Part shown: positions 8,578 through 16,985 of the stretch, one piece after another
Layout: every line of letters starts with the position of its first letter
How positions within the stretch are numbered: position 1 is the first letter of the stretch
NCBI GenBank assembly: GCA_949297785.1
Contig: CASFTW010000006.1
Coordinates: forward strand, 1 to 64,000
DNA length: 64,000 nt
Source: an uncultured Spirochaetales bacterium
GTDB lineage: Bacteria; Spirochaetota; Spirochaetia; Sphaerochaetales; Sphaerochaetaceae
Direction: 5' to 3'
Position numbers and translations under genes: made by a program
Notes under the pieces: generated by a model
Seen by the model: the letters and a program-made list of their open reading frames with translations, nothing else
Databases searched by the model: none
What the model was told of the DNA's origin: nothing

Positions 8578-8730
8578 GGCTCCACATTAGCGCCAAAGGC
8601 AGAGAAAAATCAACAAGTGACGGACTTTGGGGGAAAAGAAATGATTTGATTCAATCTTTTTTTCCACCGTGCCGTGCTTTTTCGATTTTCATTTTAATAG
8701 TATCATTACAGATACAGACGGAGGCAGATG

Positions 8731-9117
8731 ATGATAAGAGAAGTGAATGCCCATTTTGACAACAGCTCATCATATTTCACAAAAAACGGAAAGAAATTTT
8801 TCTATGAAGAAGGCATGGGTGCATATGAATACCTGATGGGAGCGCTCTCCGGCTGCTTCACGTCAACGCTGAAGGACATTCTTCAGGAAATGGACATACA
8901 GACACAGTCAATCGACCTTCATACATACGGCGTCAAGAGAGAAAGCATTCCCTCAACCCTGAAAGACACATACATCGATATCAGCATCAGAGCCGTGGAC
9001 AGAAAAAGAGATGAAGAAAACATAAGAAAGGCTGTAATCAGAACGCAGGAAAACTGTTCTATGTATCAGACGATAAAATGTGTCAGTGCAATGCATGTGA
9101 CAGCAGAGGTGTTATGA
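8731..9117 (+). CDS. OsmC/Ohr-family peroxidase-like protein
   Basis: This 128-residue OsmC-family protein carries the two conserved cysteines expected for thiol-dependent peroxide reduction: one in ALSGCFTST (about residue 42) and one in QENCSMYQT (about residue 109). Two adjacent ATGs occur at 8728 and 8731; the second has the better spacing from GGAGG at 8719-8723. The YhfA-like subgroup is also possible. The next gene overlaps its stop. Confidence 0.85.
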   Translation: MIREVNAHFDNSSSYFTKNGKKFFYEEGMGAYEYLMGALSGCFTSTLKDILQEMDIQTQSIDLHTYGVKRESIPSTLKDTYIDISIRAVDRKRDEENIRKAVIRTQENCSMYQTIKCVSAMHVTAEVL

Positions 9118-9692
9118 GCAACAGAGAAACCGAGATAATCCTGTTTGATGCCTTTTCACAGGCCCTGAAGAAGCTTTGCCGTGATGACTTCGTCCTTTTC
9201 TCCACGCAGAAGAAGAAAGGTCCCATCACCCACCGCATCGCCATGTATATTGAAAGTGAGCTGAACAGCAGTGCATACCTGTGCGACACACAGTTCCAGA
9301 TCAGAGGCGAGAAGCAGACCTACACTCCCGACATGATCATACATGACAGAAAGGGAAACGAGGCGATGGCCATATACTGGCAGGACGGCTATCTGAGCGG
9401 CAGGGAGAAGGAAGAGGCCCGCGATTTCCACAAGGAGAAGAAATGCTTCACAATCGCATTCTCCCTTCTTCCCGACAAGGACTACTTCCTCATCTACCGC
9501 TTTGCAGAGAACTACACTGATTACCTGCACATCTCCCGGGAGGATTTCAGCGAGGAAGTTCTCAAGCGCTGCAGCAGCGATGAGGACATACTCTCCGACC
9601 AGCTGCTTTTCAAACTGGAAAAGAAAAGGCAGAGAAAGAGGAAAGCAGAAAGTCTACCTGCCGCCGCTGAGGATCCGGCTCTCTCCGAATAG
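9114..9692 (+). CDS. Hypothetical protein with a possible degenerate PD-(D/E)XK fold
   Basis: This 192-residue protein starts at ATG 9114, overlapping the OsmC stop (ATGA). I do not recognise the family. The segment HRIAMYIESEL...QTYTPDMIIHDRKGNEAMAIYW resembles the core of PD-(D/E)XK nucleases: a helix with an acidic residue, then a PD strand. The expected (D/E)xK is replaced by AIYW, so catalysis is doubtful. The C-terminus is basic (KKRQRKRK). The last 39 nt overlap the convergent DUF6062 gene. The fold suggestion is inference. Confidence 0.65.
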   Translation: MSNRETEIILFDAFSQALKKLCRDDFVLFSTQKKKGPITHRIAMYIESELNSSAYLCDTQFQIRGEKQTYTPDMIIHDRKGNEAMAIYWQDGYLSGREKEEARDFHKEKKCFTIAFSLLPDKDYFLIYRFAENYTDYLHISREDFSEEVLKRCSSDEDILSDQLLFKLEKKRQRKRKAESLPAAAEDPALSE

Positions 9693-10385
9693 CTTTCTCA
9701 CACAGCGTTTATGTGCATCCTCACAGCCGTTCCACGGCTTGTCCTTGTTCTCGCTTTTGTATTTCTGTGAAAGATATACATCATCATTCTGACATCTCTC
9801 AAGGTTATCTTTCAGCAATTTTGCAAGCAGGGAAAGATAATCCGGAAGGAGGGAACCTGAGAGTTCCTCCTTTGCACAGTGAGCGAGAGAGAGCGTATGA
9901 TGCACACAGAAACCCCGGCCTTCAGCAAGAGCGCTTCTGAACTGTTCATCATCACGGTAAAGAGCGGCGACGGTTCTGACATAGCGCACCAGTCTGTTAT
10001 TCATATAGTCGCATACGAGACAGCCTTTTTCCCTTTTCGCGTTTATCTCATCAAGCTCCTCGAAAAGCTTCAGGCTTTTCCTTGCCGAGGATGAGGCAAT
10101 GATCTTATCGAGAACAGGATATGTCAATCCTTTTGACTCATTCATGTAGGTGTCGAGGACGAGGGAAAGGCTCTGTGCCTTGTTCCTTGCGGCCAGCGCC
10201 CTGAAGTGTGCCGGGCAGAAGCCTTTCCGGTTTATCTCGACACGTATCTCGGGAACCATGATCGCAGGACCGAGGTAATAGTCAACGGCATCTTCCTCAG
10301 CCTTGTTCATAAGGTCGCATATAAAACATTCACTTCCGCTTTTCACACCGTCCCATACAGGGATCGTCTCAAGTTCGATCTTCAC
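9654..10385 (-). CDS. DUF6062 family protein
   Basis: This 243-residue soluble protein has repeated CxxC and CxxH patterns: CFICDL, GFCPAHF, GCLVCDY and GFCVHH. This suggests two internally duplicated metal or redox sites, each a CxxC followed by a CxxH. The segment DAVDYYLGPAIMVPEIR is typical of DUF6062, found in clostridia and spirochaetes. The function is unknown. It begins one base after the aldolase stop, so it lies in an operon with that gene. Confidence 0.8.
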   Translation of the reverse strand: MKIELETIPVWDGVKSGSECFICDLMNKAEEDAVDYYLGPAIMVPEIRVEINRKGFCPAHFRALAARNKAQSLSLVLDTYMNESKGLTYPVLDKIIASSSARKSLKLFEELDEINAKREKGCLVCDYMNNRLVRYVRTVAALYRDDEQFRSALAEGRGFCVHHTLSLAHCAKEELSGSLLPDYLSLLAKLLKDNLERCQNDDVYLSQKYKSENKDKPWNGCEDAHKRCVRKLFGESRILSGGR

Positions 10386-10386
10386 A

Positions 10387-11010
10387 TCAGCCTCCGAAAT
10401 TCCTTTTTATCTCATCAAGCCGCGTCTCATCCAGAAACAGCGGATGAAGCGCTTGTGCACACATATATGTCATTCGTGCCGCATTCTCAAGCACTTCCAT
10501 TCTTTCAAAAGCCTGCAGCAGACTGCCTCCTGTCGTAAGCGCTCCGTGGTTTTCAAGAAGAAGAGCTTTACACCCTTCAAGGGCGCGGCATACATTCTCT
10601 GCCAGCTCCGCTGTGCCCATCAGGGCATAAGGAGCCTTCACGACTTTTCCAAGAAGGTAATAGCTTTCGGCAATGAAACGGGTGTCTATGCTCTCTTCAA
10701 GAGCCGAGAACATGGATGCATAAAGCGGATGGGAATGCACCACGGCGCGGACATCATCATACGCCAGATATACGGCTCTGTGCATCTCAGCCTCTATGCT
10801 CAGTCTGAGATGAGGAGTCATATTCTTCCCGCTTTCAATATCGACAGCGGCGATCATCGAAGGCGGAATACATGATTTGTCCCCGCCGGATGGCGTGATG
10901 TACATGACATCACCTTCCCTTGCAGAGACATTCCCGCCTCCGGCTGTCGTAAGGCCTCTGTCATACAGGCGGGCCATGAAAGAAGCAACTTCATTTTTCA
11001 GATCACTCAT
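10387..11010 (-). CDS. Class II aldolase/adducin-family protein
   Basis: This 207-residue zinc-dependent aldolase resembles L-fuculose-1-phosphate or L-ribulose-5-phosphate enzymes. Visible features are GGGNVSAR (phosphate loop), TPSG, the Glu/His segment SIEAEMHRAVY, zinc ligands HSHP (His92 and His94) and a third His in LENHG. Members cleave sugar 1-phosphates to DHAP plus an aldehyde or epimerise them; the substrate here is open. There is no sugar kinase or isomerase nearby. Confidence 0.85.
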   Translation of the reverse strand: MSDLKNEVASFMARLYDRGLTTAGGGNVSAREGDVMYITPSGGDKSCIPPSMIAAVDIESGKNMTPHLRLSIEAEMHRAVYLAYDDVRAVVHSHPLYASMFSALEESIDTRFIAESYYLLGKVVKAPYALMGTAELAENVCRALEGCKALLLENHGALTTGGSLLQAFERMEVLENAARMTYMCAQALHPLFLDETRLDEIKRNFGG

Positions 11011-11026
11011 ATGGAAAGTTTAAAGC

Positions 11027-11389
11027 TCAGACGGCCTGATTGGAAGTACTGAAAGAAAGGATTTTCCCAAGCGGCTTTCCCTTTGCAAGATCGTCGACGA
11101 GCTTGTCGAGCACCCTCACCTTCCTCATGAGCTCATCCTCGATATTCTCAATCCTAACCGAGCATATGCTGCCCTTCACATTGACCCAGCCGGGGTCGAA
11201 AGACGGAGCATTCCTGAAAAACTCACCGTATGAGATATCATCAGAGAGGGCTTTTTCAAGCGACGCCTCATCGTAGCCCATGAGGGAGAAAATGAGTGCA
11301 TTCACCTCTTCCTTTGTCCGTCCTTTCCTCTCCGCCTTCGCCACGAGCAGAGAATAGATTTTCCCCAGCTTCATTGAAAATATGTCCAT
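11027..11389 (-). CDS. DUF2200 family protein
   Basis: This 120-residue protein matches the DUF2200 pattern: KIYSLLVAKAERKGRTKEEV near the start, a GYDEASLEKAL segment, FFRNAPSFDP, then IEDELMRKVRVLDKLVDDLAKGK. The function is unknown. It lies 16 nt upstream of the class II aldolase on the same strand, so co-transcription is likely. Confidence 0.8.
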   Translation of the reverse strand: MDIFSMKLGKIYSLLVAKAERKGRTKEEVNALIFSLMGYDEASLEKALSDDISYGEFFRNAPSFDPGWVNVKGSICSVRIENIEDELMRKVRVLDKLVDDLAKGKPLGKILSFSTSNQAV

Positions 11390-11452
11390 ATGGTGAGATT
11401 ATCATCAATGGAATGGCGAAACAACATTGCCGTGACAGAGGTGTGAAAAAAA

Positions 11453-11785
11453 ATGAATGAAAGATACCTTATGAAAATATCGTCAGTGCTGGTGGTTGTC
11501 ATCATCCTTCTTTTCGTTATTGCAGTCATGGTCATTGCTTTCACATGTGACAGCACGATTTTGATGTTGTGTCTCTTTGCTGCTGTTTTCACTCTTTTCC
11601 TTGCCGGTATATTCTGCATCATGGAAATCGAGAGGCTTGCAGGTTCATATGAATGTCCCTTCTGCCATGGAAAGCATGTCCCGTCAAGAACAGCTATGCT
11701 TCTTTCTCCCCACATTTTCACGACAAGATACCTGAAATGTCCTCACTGCAGCAAACGAGGCTGGCATAAAAAAGTATTCAGCTAA
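11453..11785 (+). CDS. Small membrane protein with zinc ribbon
   Basis: This 110-residue protein has two hydrophobic segments (about residues 9-30 and 37-57) and a C-terminal zinc ribbon made of CPFCHGKH and CPHCSKRG. It is not a family I can name. It has the same plan as the protein at 4154-4597 (membrane anchor plus zinc ribbon). A GAGGTG Shine-Dalgarno precedes ATG 11453; MKISS at 11471 is an alternative start. Confidence 0.65.
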   Translation: MNERYLMKISSVLVVVIILLFVIAVMVIAFTCDSTILMLCLFAAVFTLFLAGIFCIMEIERLAGSYECPFCHGKHVPSRTAMLLSPHIFTTRYLKCPHCSKRGWHKKVFS

Positions 11786-11866
11786 TGAATATCACTCTCA
11801 TATTTGCAATTGCATGTAATTTATAAAATACGATAGAATAAGCACCGTTTAGGAGACAGAATAATT

Positions 11867-13624
11867 ATGAGAATGTCAAATATGTTTTCCAGAACCCTCA
11901 GGGAAGCCCCCAGCGGAGCTGACAGCAAGGGTTATGAATATTTACTGAGAGCCGGGTACATCAGACAGCTGGGTGCCGGCATCTTCTCCCTCCTTCCCCT
12001 CGGATTCAGGGCAGCAAAGAAAATCGAGGGAATAATCAGGGAGGAAATGGAGAGGATCGGTGCACAGGAAATCCTGATGCCGGTCGTCAACACTGCAGAT
12101 ATCTGGAAGGAAACCGGGCGGTACTACTCAATCGATAAGGAAATGAGCCGCTTTGAGGACAGGAACGGCAGGGACATGGTGCTTGCAATGACACATGAGG
12201 AAGCCGTGACCGATCTTGCCAGAGGCGAAATCGACTCATACAGAAGACTTCCGCTTCTTGTATACCAGATCCAGACAAAGTGGAGAGACGACCCCCGCCC
12301 GAGAGCAGGCCTCATCAGGGTAAGGGAATTCACCATGAAGGACTCCTACTCTTTCGACAAGGACCAGGAAGGGCTCGAGAAGGTTTACAGAGAGCATTAC
12401 AAGGCATACTTCAGGATCTTCTCACGCTGTGCGCTGCCATGCATCGCGGTAGGCGCAGACTCCGGCATGATGGGCGGAAAGGTAAGCCACGAGTACATGT
12501 ATCTTTCTCCGATCGGGGAAGATACCATCATCACCTGCCCGCACTGCGGTTATACGGCAAACAGACAGGTAGCGGCATTCAGAAAGGAATACTACAAGGA
12601 AGAGATGAAGCCGCTTGAAAAGATTGCGACTCCTGATGCGAAGACAATCGAGGATCTTGCCGCTTACCTGAAGATTGAAGCACGCCAGAGTGCCAAGGCT
12701 GTCTTCATGGTCGGCACCTTCATCAATGACCATACCGGTGAAGAACAGGAGAAACTCATAGTCGCAATCATCCGCGGCGATATGGATGTCGAGGAAAGCA
12801 AGCTTTCAAATGCCGCAAAGGCAAACTCGATCCGCCCCGCACATGAGGAAGAGATAAGGGCCCATAACATAGTCCCGGGCTTCGGTTCCCTCATCGGCGC
12901 CACAGGAGATTTCATCGCCATAGTCGATGACTCTGCAGCGAATTCAAACAACCTTGTTGCAGGAGCGAACGAGGAAGGTTTCCACTACCTCAACACAAAC
13001 TACGGACGTGACTACAGCGGAACTGTCGCTGACATCGCATCGGCACGTCAGGACTACAGCTGCCCGGTATGCGGTGAAAAACTCAATTCTAGCAAGGGTG
13101 TCGAAATCGGCAACATATTCCAGCTCGGCACACGCTATTCACAGAGCATGAACTGCTATTACACGGCGGAAGACGGCACAAGAAAGCCTGTCATCATGGG
13201 AAGCTACGGTATCGGTGTTGGCCGTCTGCTTGCATGTCTTGCAGAGGAATACAACGATGAGGCCGGCCTGAAACTCCCTATCTCAGTGGCTCCATATCAG
13301 GTGCATCTCATCTGCCTCGTAAAGGACAGTGCCGTGGGAGAAGACATTTACAGCCAGCTTACAGCCGCCGGCATTGAGGTCCTTTACGATGACAGAAAGG
13401 AATCCGCCGGAGTCAAGTTCGCAGATGCCGACATCATCGGAATTCCAATAAGAATAACAATAGGCAACAGAAGCCTGAAGGAAGGCAAGGTCGAAGTGAA
13501 GATCCGTGAGACAGATGAAGTCACATCCTTCCTTGTCGAGGATCTTGCCGATGAAGTGAAGGCGACAATCGCAAGGCTTCAGAAGGAAATCGACGACAAT
13601 ATCGTTGAGAAGGAACTCGACTGA
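11867..13624 (+). CDS. proS: Prolyl-tRNA synthetase, bacterial type
   Basis: This 585-residue class II aminoacyl-tRNA synthetase charges tRNA-Pro. Class II motif 1 is around LPLGFRAAKKIE; motif 2 is RDDPRPRAGLIRVREFTMKD; motif 3 is GSYGIGVGRLL. The insertion between motifs 2 and 3 (about residues 225-400) is the YbaK-like editing domain that clears Ala-tRNA-Pro, and CPHCGY and CPVCG flank it as a likely zinc site. The C-terminus is the anticodon-binding domain. ATG 11867 has GGAG upstream. A terminator follows at 13651. Confidence 0.97.
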   Translation: MRMSNMFSRTLREAPSGADSKGYEYLLRAGYIRQLGAGIFSLLPLGFRAAKKIEGIIREEMERIGAQEILMPVVNTADIWKETGRYYSIDKEMSRFEDRNGRDMVLAMTHEEAVTDLARGEIDSYRRLPLLVYQIQTKWRDDPRPRAGLIRVREFTMKDSYSFDKDQEGLEKVYREHYKAYFRIFSRCALPCIAVGADSGMMGGKVSHEYMYLSPIGEDTIITCPHCGYTANRQVAAFRKEYYKEEMKPLEKIATPDAKTIEDLAAYLKIEARQSAKAVFMVGTFINDHTGEEQEKLIVAIIRGDMDVEESKLSNAAKANSIRPAHEEEIRAHNIVPGFGSLIGATGDFIAIVDDSAANSNNLVAGANEEGFHYLNTNYGRDYSGTVADIASARQDYSCPVCGEKLNSSKGVEIGNIFQLGTRYSQSMNCYYTAEDGTRKPVIMGSYGIGVGRLLACLAEEYNDEAGLKLPISVAPYQVHLICLVKDSAVGEDIYSQLTAAGIEVLYDDRKESAGVKFADADIIGIPIRITIGNRSLKEGKVEVKIRETDEVTSFLVEDLADEVKATIARLQKEIDDNIVEKELD

Positions 13625-13650
13625 TCATTTCGCATATGAATGAAGAAATG

Positions 13651-13687
13651 AAATCCGGACGTTTTCACATGAGCGTCCGGATTTTCT
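13651..13687 (+). terminator. Intrinsic terminator after proS
   Basis: A GC-rich stem (AATCCGGACG / CGTCCGGATT) with a 10-nt loop is followed by TTTCTT. It lies just after the proS stop. Confidence 0.85.
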
Positions 13688-13705
13688 TACCCCGCAGGGA
13701 TAAAT

Positions 13706-13733
13706 AAAAAAACTGCCGCAGATCTGCAGCAGT
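13706..13733 (-). terminator. Intrinsic terminator after the ankyrin gene
   Basis: On the minus strand a near-perfect hairpin built on ACTGC.GCAGATCTGC.GCAGT is followed by a run of seven T. It lies 30 nt past the ankyrin gene stop. Confidence 0.75.
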
Positions 13734-13762
13734 CTCTTATGCTTCATGCAATGGAAGCCGGA

Positions 13763-14275
13763 TCAGTTGGCACCCTTCTCCTTGAGAAGATTCACGATGT
13801 AGGTTCTCTTTGCAACCTTTGCATAGTCAAGAACTGAATGTCCCTGATAGTCACGTGCGTTGATGTCTGCACCGGACTTGATGAGCTGTGTTGCCATCTT
13901 TGTCTCAGGGTTGTTGTTCACAGCCATGATGAGAGCAGTCTCACCGAGATAGTTTCTTGCATCAATGTTTGCACCTGCCTCAAGAAGGACCTCGACAACT
14001 TTCGGATTGTCAGAGTTGTTTGCTGCAAGGTGAAGAGCATTTGAGCGGTACTTCGGCTCGGCCTCATGAATGTCGGCACCTGCATCGATGAGAGCCTTTG
14101 TGATGGCCACACAGTGGTTGTACTGTGCTGAGAGCATCACAGGGGAAAGACCCCATTCATTGTGGCAGTTGACTTCTGCACCTTCCTCGATGAGCTTCTT
14201 GATATCGCTGGCCTTTGTTGCTGAAACTGCTACTGCGAGAAGTTTCTTGTTAAGGGATTCTACTTTCTTAGCCAT
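13763..14275 (-). CDS. Ankyrin-repeat protein
   Basis: This 170-residue protein is made almost wholly of ankyrin repeats. About four units are visible, with repeated phrases such as LIDAGADIHEAE, LLEAGANIDARNYLGETAL and LIKSGADINARDYQGHSVL. There is no signal peptide or membrane segment, so it is probably cytoplasmic and binds a protein partner. Ankyrin proteins in host-associated bacteria are sometimes effectors, but nothing here indicates secretion. It starts at ATG 14275 with GGAGGAATT upstream and is monocistronic. Confidence 0.85.
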   Translation of the reverse strand: MAKKVESLNKKLLAVAVSATKASDIKKLIEEGAEVNCHNEWGLSPVMLSAQYNHCVAITKALIDAGADIHEAEPKYRSNALHLAANNSDNPKVVEVLLEAGANIDARNYLGETALIMAVNNNPETKMATQLIKSGADINARDYQGHSVLDYAKVAKRTYIVNLLKEKGAN

Positions 14276-14452
14276 AATAATTCCTCCAATAAATTCCCTG
14301 GTGTTTTTTCATTCTGCCCTAAGGCTAGCGATAAAATAAAATTTAGTAAATAGAAATTTCCCTTATTTTCATACTTTTTATTTGACTAATCCTATTTGCA
14401 GCTAAAAGTTACAAAGCCTGTCTTAAAAATTTCACGCACTATGTGGAAAAGT

Positions 14453-14481
14453 TTGCCCGAATACAGGTTTGTTAATATAAT
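14453..14481 (+). promoter_or_regulatory. Promoter of add; predicted leaderless transcript
   Basis: A -35 TTGCCC (14453-14458), a 17-bp spacer and a perfect -10 TATAAT (14476-14481) stand before add. The ATG at 14488 begins seven bases past the end of the -10, about where transcription should start. There is no Shine-Dalgarno. Confidence 0.65.
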
Positions 14482-14487
14482 ACTAAT

Positions 14488-15570
14488 ATGGTAACGAGAG
14501 ACATGATAAAGAGAGTTCCCAAGGTTGAACTCCACGATCATCTTGACGGAGGCTTGAGGATCAGCACAGTCATCGAGCTGGCGGAAAAGGAGAATATCGC
14601 ACTTCCAAGCTATGACGAGGCTGAACTGAAAGACTGGTTCACACAGGGTTGCAGGAGAGGAAGCCTCTCCCTCTATCTTGAAGCTTTCAGATACACGACT
14701 GCTGTCATGCAGAGTGCAGAAAACCTTGAACGCGTGGCGTATGAAGCCGTGCTTGACCTTCATGCTGAGAATGTCGTCTATGCTGAAATAAGATTCGCTC
14801 CCGACCTACACACGGGAAAAGGCCTCAGCCAGGAAGAAGCGGTGAGCGCTGTTCTTGAGGGTGTCAACAAAGGCAAGATGGAAACCGGAATGCAGGTGGG
14901 CATCATACTCTGTGCGATGAGAACCGACAAGCCGGAGAACAACCTGAAAATAGCAGAACTCGCAGCTGCCTTTTCCGACAGGGGCGTTGTGGCCTTCGAT
15001 CTTGCGGGAGATGAAGACGGCAATCCGCCCAAGAAATATATTGCAGCCTTCGACTACATAAGAGGGAAGAACTTCAATATAACGATACATGCGGGAGAAG
15101 CTTTCGGCGTCGAATCCATCTGGCAGGCCATTCAGATCTGCGGTGCGCACAGGATCGGACACGGCGTGCGCCTTATTGAGGATATGAGCATAGAGAACGG
15201 CAGCATCACAAAGCTCGGCTCCCTTTCCCAGTTCATACTGGACAGACGCATCCCGATGGAAATGTGCCTTTCGAGCAATGTCGGCACCGGCGCGGTACAG
15301 TCATTCGAGACACACCCCTTCCCCGTCTTCTTCAGGAACAACTTCCGTGTCTTCCTGTGTTCTGACAACAGACTGATGAGTGACACGAACCTGACGAAGG
15401 AAATGACAATTGCATGCGAGAAATACAACCTGAGTTTCCGCGACCTTGAGAAGATTACGCTCAATGCCATGAAATCTGCATTCATCCATCATAATGAGAG
15501 AATCAGGATCATCTATGATGTTATAAAAAAGCAGTACGCAGATTTGAGAAAAGAGTATTCAATTGAGTGA
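14488..15570 (+). CDS. add: Adenosine deaminase
   Basis: This 360-residue amidohydrolase deaminates adenosine or deoxyadenosine to inosine. The zinc site and catalytic residues are in place: HDHLDG (His16, His18), HAGE (His201, Glu204), HRIGHG (His221, His225) and SDN (Asp293). A second ATG at 14503 is an alternative start. It fits with the purine-nucleoside importer and PunA at 39357-45510, since inosine is a PunA substrate. Adenine deaminase type 2 is closely related and cannot be fully excluded. Confidence 0.9.
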   Translation: MVTRDMIKRVPKVELHDHLDGGLRISTVIELAEKENIALPSYDEAELKDWFTQGCRRGSLSLYLEAFRYTTAVMQSAENLERVAYEAVLDLHAENVVYAEIRFAPDLHTGKGLSQEEAVSAVLEGVNKGKMETGMQVGIILCAMRTDKPENNLKIAELAAAFSDRGVVAFDLAGDEDGNPPKKYIAAFDYIRGKNFNITIHAGEAFGVESIWQAIQICGAHRIGHGVRLIEDMSIENGSITKLGSLSQFILDRRIPMEMCLSSNVGTGAVQSFETHPFPVFFRNNFRVFLCSDNRLMSDTNLTKEMTIACEKYNLSFRDLEKITLNAMKSAFIHHNERIRIIYDVIKKQYADLRKEYSIE

Positions 15571-15576
15571 AAAAGC

Positions 15577-15612
15577 GACTGCACTGCCAGAAGGAAAGAC
15601 AGCAGTGCAGTC
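15577..15612. terminator. Bidirectional terminator between add and the exported-protein array
   Basis: An 11-bp perfect stem (GACTGCACTGC / GCAGTGCAGTC) lies between the two convergent units. On the minus strand it is followed by GCTTTTTC, so it best serves the leftward array; on the plus strand the tail is weak. Confidence 0.7.
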
Positions 15613-15636
15613 AAAGTATTAAACATTGGAGATCTA

Positions 15637-16248
15637 TTAACTGGACTCCACACAAAGTGTGAGAGTTCCCGTTAAACTTGTTCCACCGACCAGGCTGTTC
15701 ACAGTATCCTGTGCACTTTCGTCCGTCTCTATTTTTATGGGAACAGAGAATACCCAAGGTTTCCAAACTCCACTTTCAGTAACATTCCCTGATGAAGACG
15801 AGAATTCTGCCAGAATGTATCCATATTCTTCTGGTGATAAAGATGTTGTCTCTTTAGTGCTTCCCCATTTAATCTCTGCTGTATCTATTCCCTCAGGATT
15901 TCCGCCGAAGCCAATTTTATAGTCAATTCTTGCAGGATCGGTATTGTTTCCAGTCTCATAAAGCGGAGTCCCGTAAATCTTTATCTTTGCAGCACCGACA
16001 TCAAGATTTGAAGAACCGGATGCATAAATCTTCGCATCTCCACTTGTGAAGATATTTCCATTTCCTTCAAGTTCCACAGGTTCGGAGATGGGAACGAAAT
16101 CTTTCTTCCCATTATACTCCTCAGACGTCCATGCAACCTTGGTGTCATCCTGAATGTTGAGAATAACCTGTGCTGTATACTGCTCCGCGAATACACAGGA
16201 GATGGCAAGAACAATAAAAACAGCTGAAAGCAAGATTTTTCTTTTCAT
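15637..16248 (-). CDS. Exported protein, tandem family member 6 (divergent)
   Basis: This 203-residue protein has a signal peptide ending VFA before EQY. It is the last gene of the six-gene array. It keeps the family layout: an early beta-strand (YTAQVILNIQ), a middle block IGFGGNPEG...AEIKW, and a hydrophobic end LTGTLTLCVES. It has lost the W...AGxY signature of its siblings and carries a Ser-rich insertion, so it is the most divergent copy. AGGAGG precedes ATG 16248 by about 11 nt. The function is unknown. Confidence 0.75.
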   Translation of the reverse strand: MKRKILLSAVFIVLAISCVFAEQYTAQVILNIQDDTKVAWTSEEYNGKKDFVPISEPVELEGNGNIFTSGDAKIYASGSSNLDVGAAKIKIYGTPLYETGNNTDPARIDYKIGFGGNPEGIDTAEIKWGSTKETTSLSPEEYGYILAEFSSSSGNVTESGVWKPWVFSVPIKIETDESAQDTVNSLVGGTSLTGTLTLCVESS

Positions 16249-16296
16249 AATCTCATATCCTCCTGTACATCAAGTCTCTTCATTTCAAGCATAAGC

Positions 16297-16974
16297 TCAT
16301 GCACCGGTACTGACTTCCACCTGTATATCCGCAGCATAATCCCCGCTGGGAAGTTCGCTCTGCTGCCATGAAGCTTCAAGTGTTGCAACAAGATTCCCGC
16401 TGATCGGTCCCTGAATGGGAACAACAAGGCGGAAAGAATCATCAGAACTGCTGTCAACCTGAATGATTCCGCGTATTCCGCCACTTCTGCCGGTGATCAG
16501 AGCAGCAGCGTCAGAGGAATATGAGACATCAAGATTACCGAAAGAAATGGGAAGATCGGAATTGGAATTGAGCTGTGAATAATCATCACTCTGCGAAGCA
16601 CGGCTTGTCATGAAACTCCTTGATGTCCTGTTCCAGCCCGTGGTGGAGAATTCAACAGTACAGTTATATTCCGTCGGCTCGTTGCCGTAGTATCTTGCCC
16701 TGAGATAGATTGCGTCGCTTACAGAGCCGAGGTTTTCAACAAAAACTTCAGCCTCATTGGCGTAATACCACTCAGTATTGTTGAGGCTGTATTCAATGAG
16801 AAGATTTCCTACCAGCTCCGCACCTTCCGGTATTTCAACACCAGCCCCCTGAGCCACATTGCTTGACATATGGAGAGTACCGATTGAAGGAGAAGAGGAA
16901 ATCTCATCTGCCGCACTCACAATCGCAACACAGCTCATCGCTATTACCAGAAATGACAAACAAAACTTCTTCAT
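16297..16974 (-). CDS. Exported protein, tandem family member 5
   Basis: This 225-residue protein has a signal peptide ending VSA before ADE. Family landmarks are an N-terminal strand (GTLHMSSNVAQGAGVE), a middle YYGNEPTEYNCTVEFSTTGW and a C-terminal W...PSGDYAADIQVEV. The start at 16974 is chosen for its AGAGG Shine-Dalgarno; an upstream ATG at 16989 overlaps the stop of member 4. I infer an all-beta extracellular domain. I do not recognise a named family. Confidence 0.75.
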   Translation of the reverse strand: MKKFCLSFLVIAMSCVAIVSAADEISSSPSIGTLHMSSNVAQGAGVEIPEGAELVGNLLIEYSLNNTEWYYANEAEVFVENLGSVSDAIYLRARYYGNEPTEYNCTVEFSTTGWNRTSRSFMTSRASQSDDYSQLNSNSDLPISFGNLDVSYSSDAAALITGRSGGIRGIIQVDSSSDDSFRLVVPIQGPISGNLVATLEASWQQSELPSGDYAADIQVEVSTGA

Positions 16975-16985
16975 ATCAAACCTCT

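Noticed and set aside
13763-14275. Secreted ankyrin effector
   Set aside because: There is no signal peptide or secretion-linked neighbour; only the repeat fold is supported.
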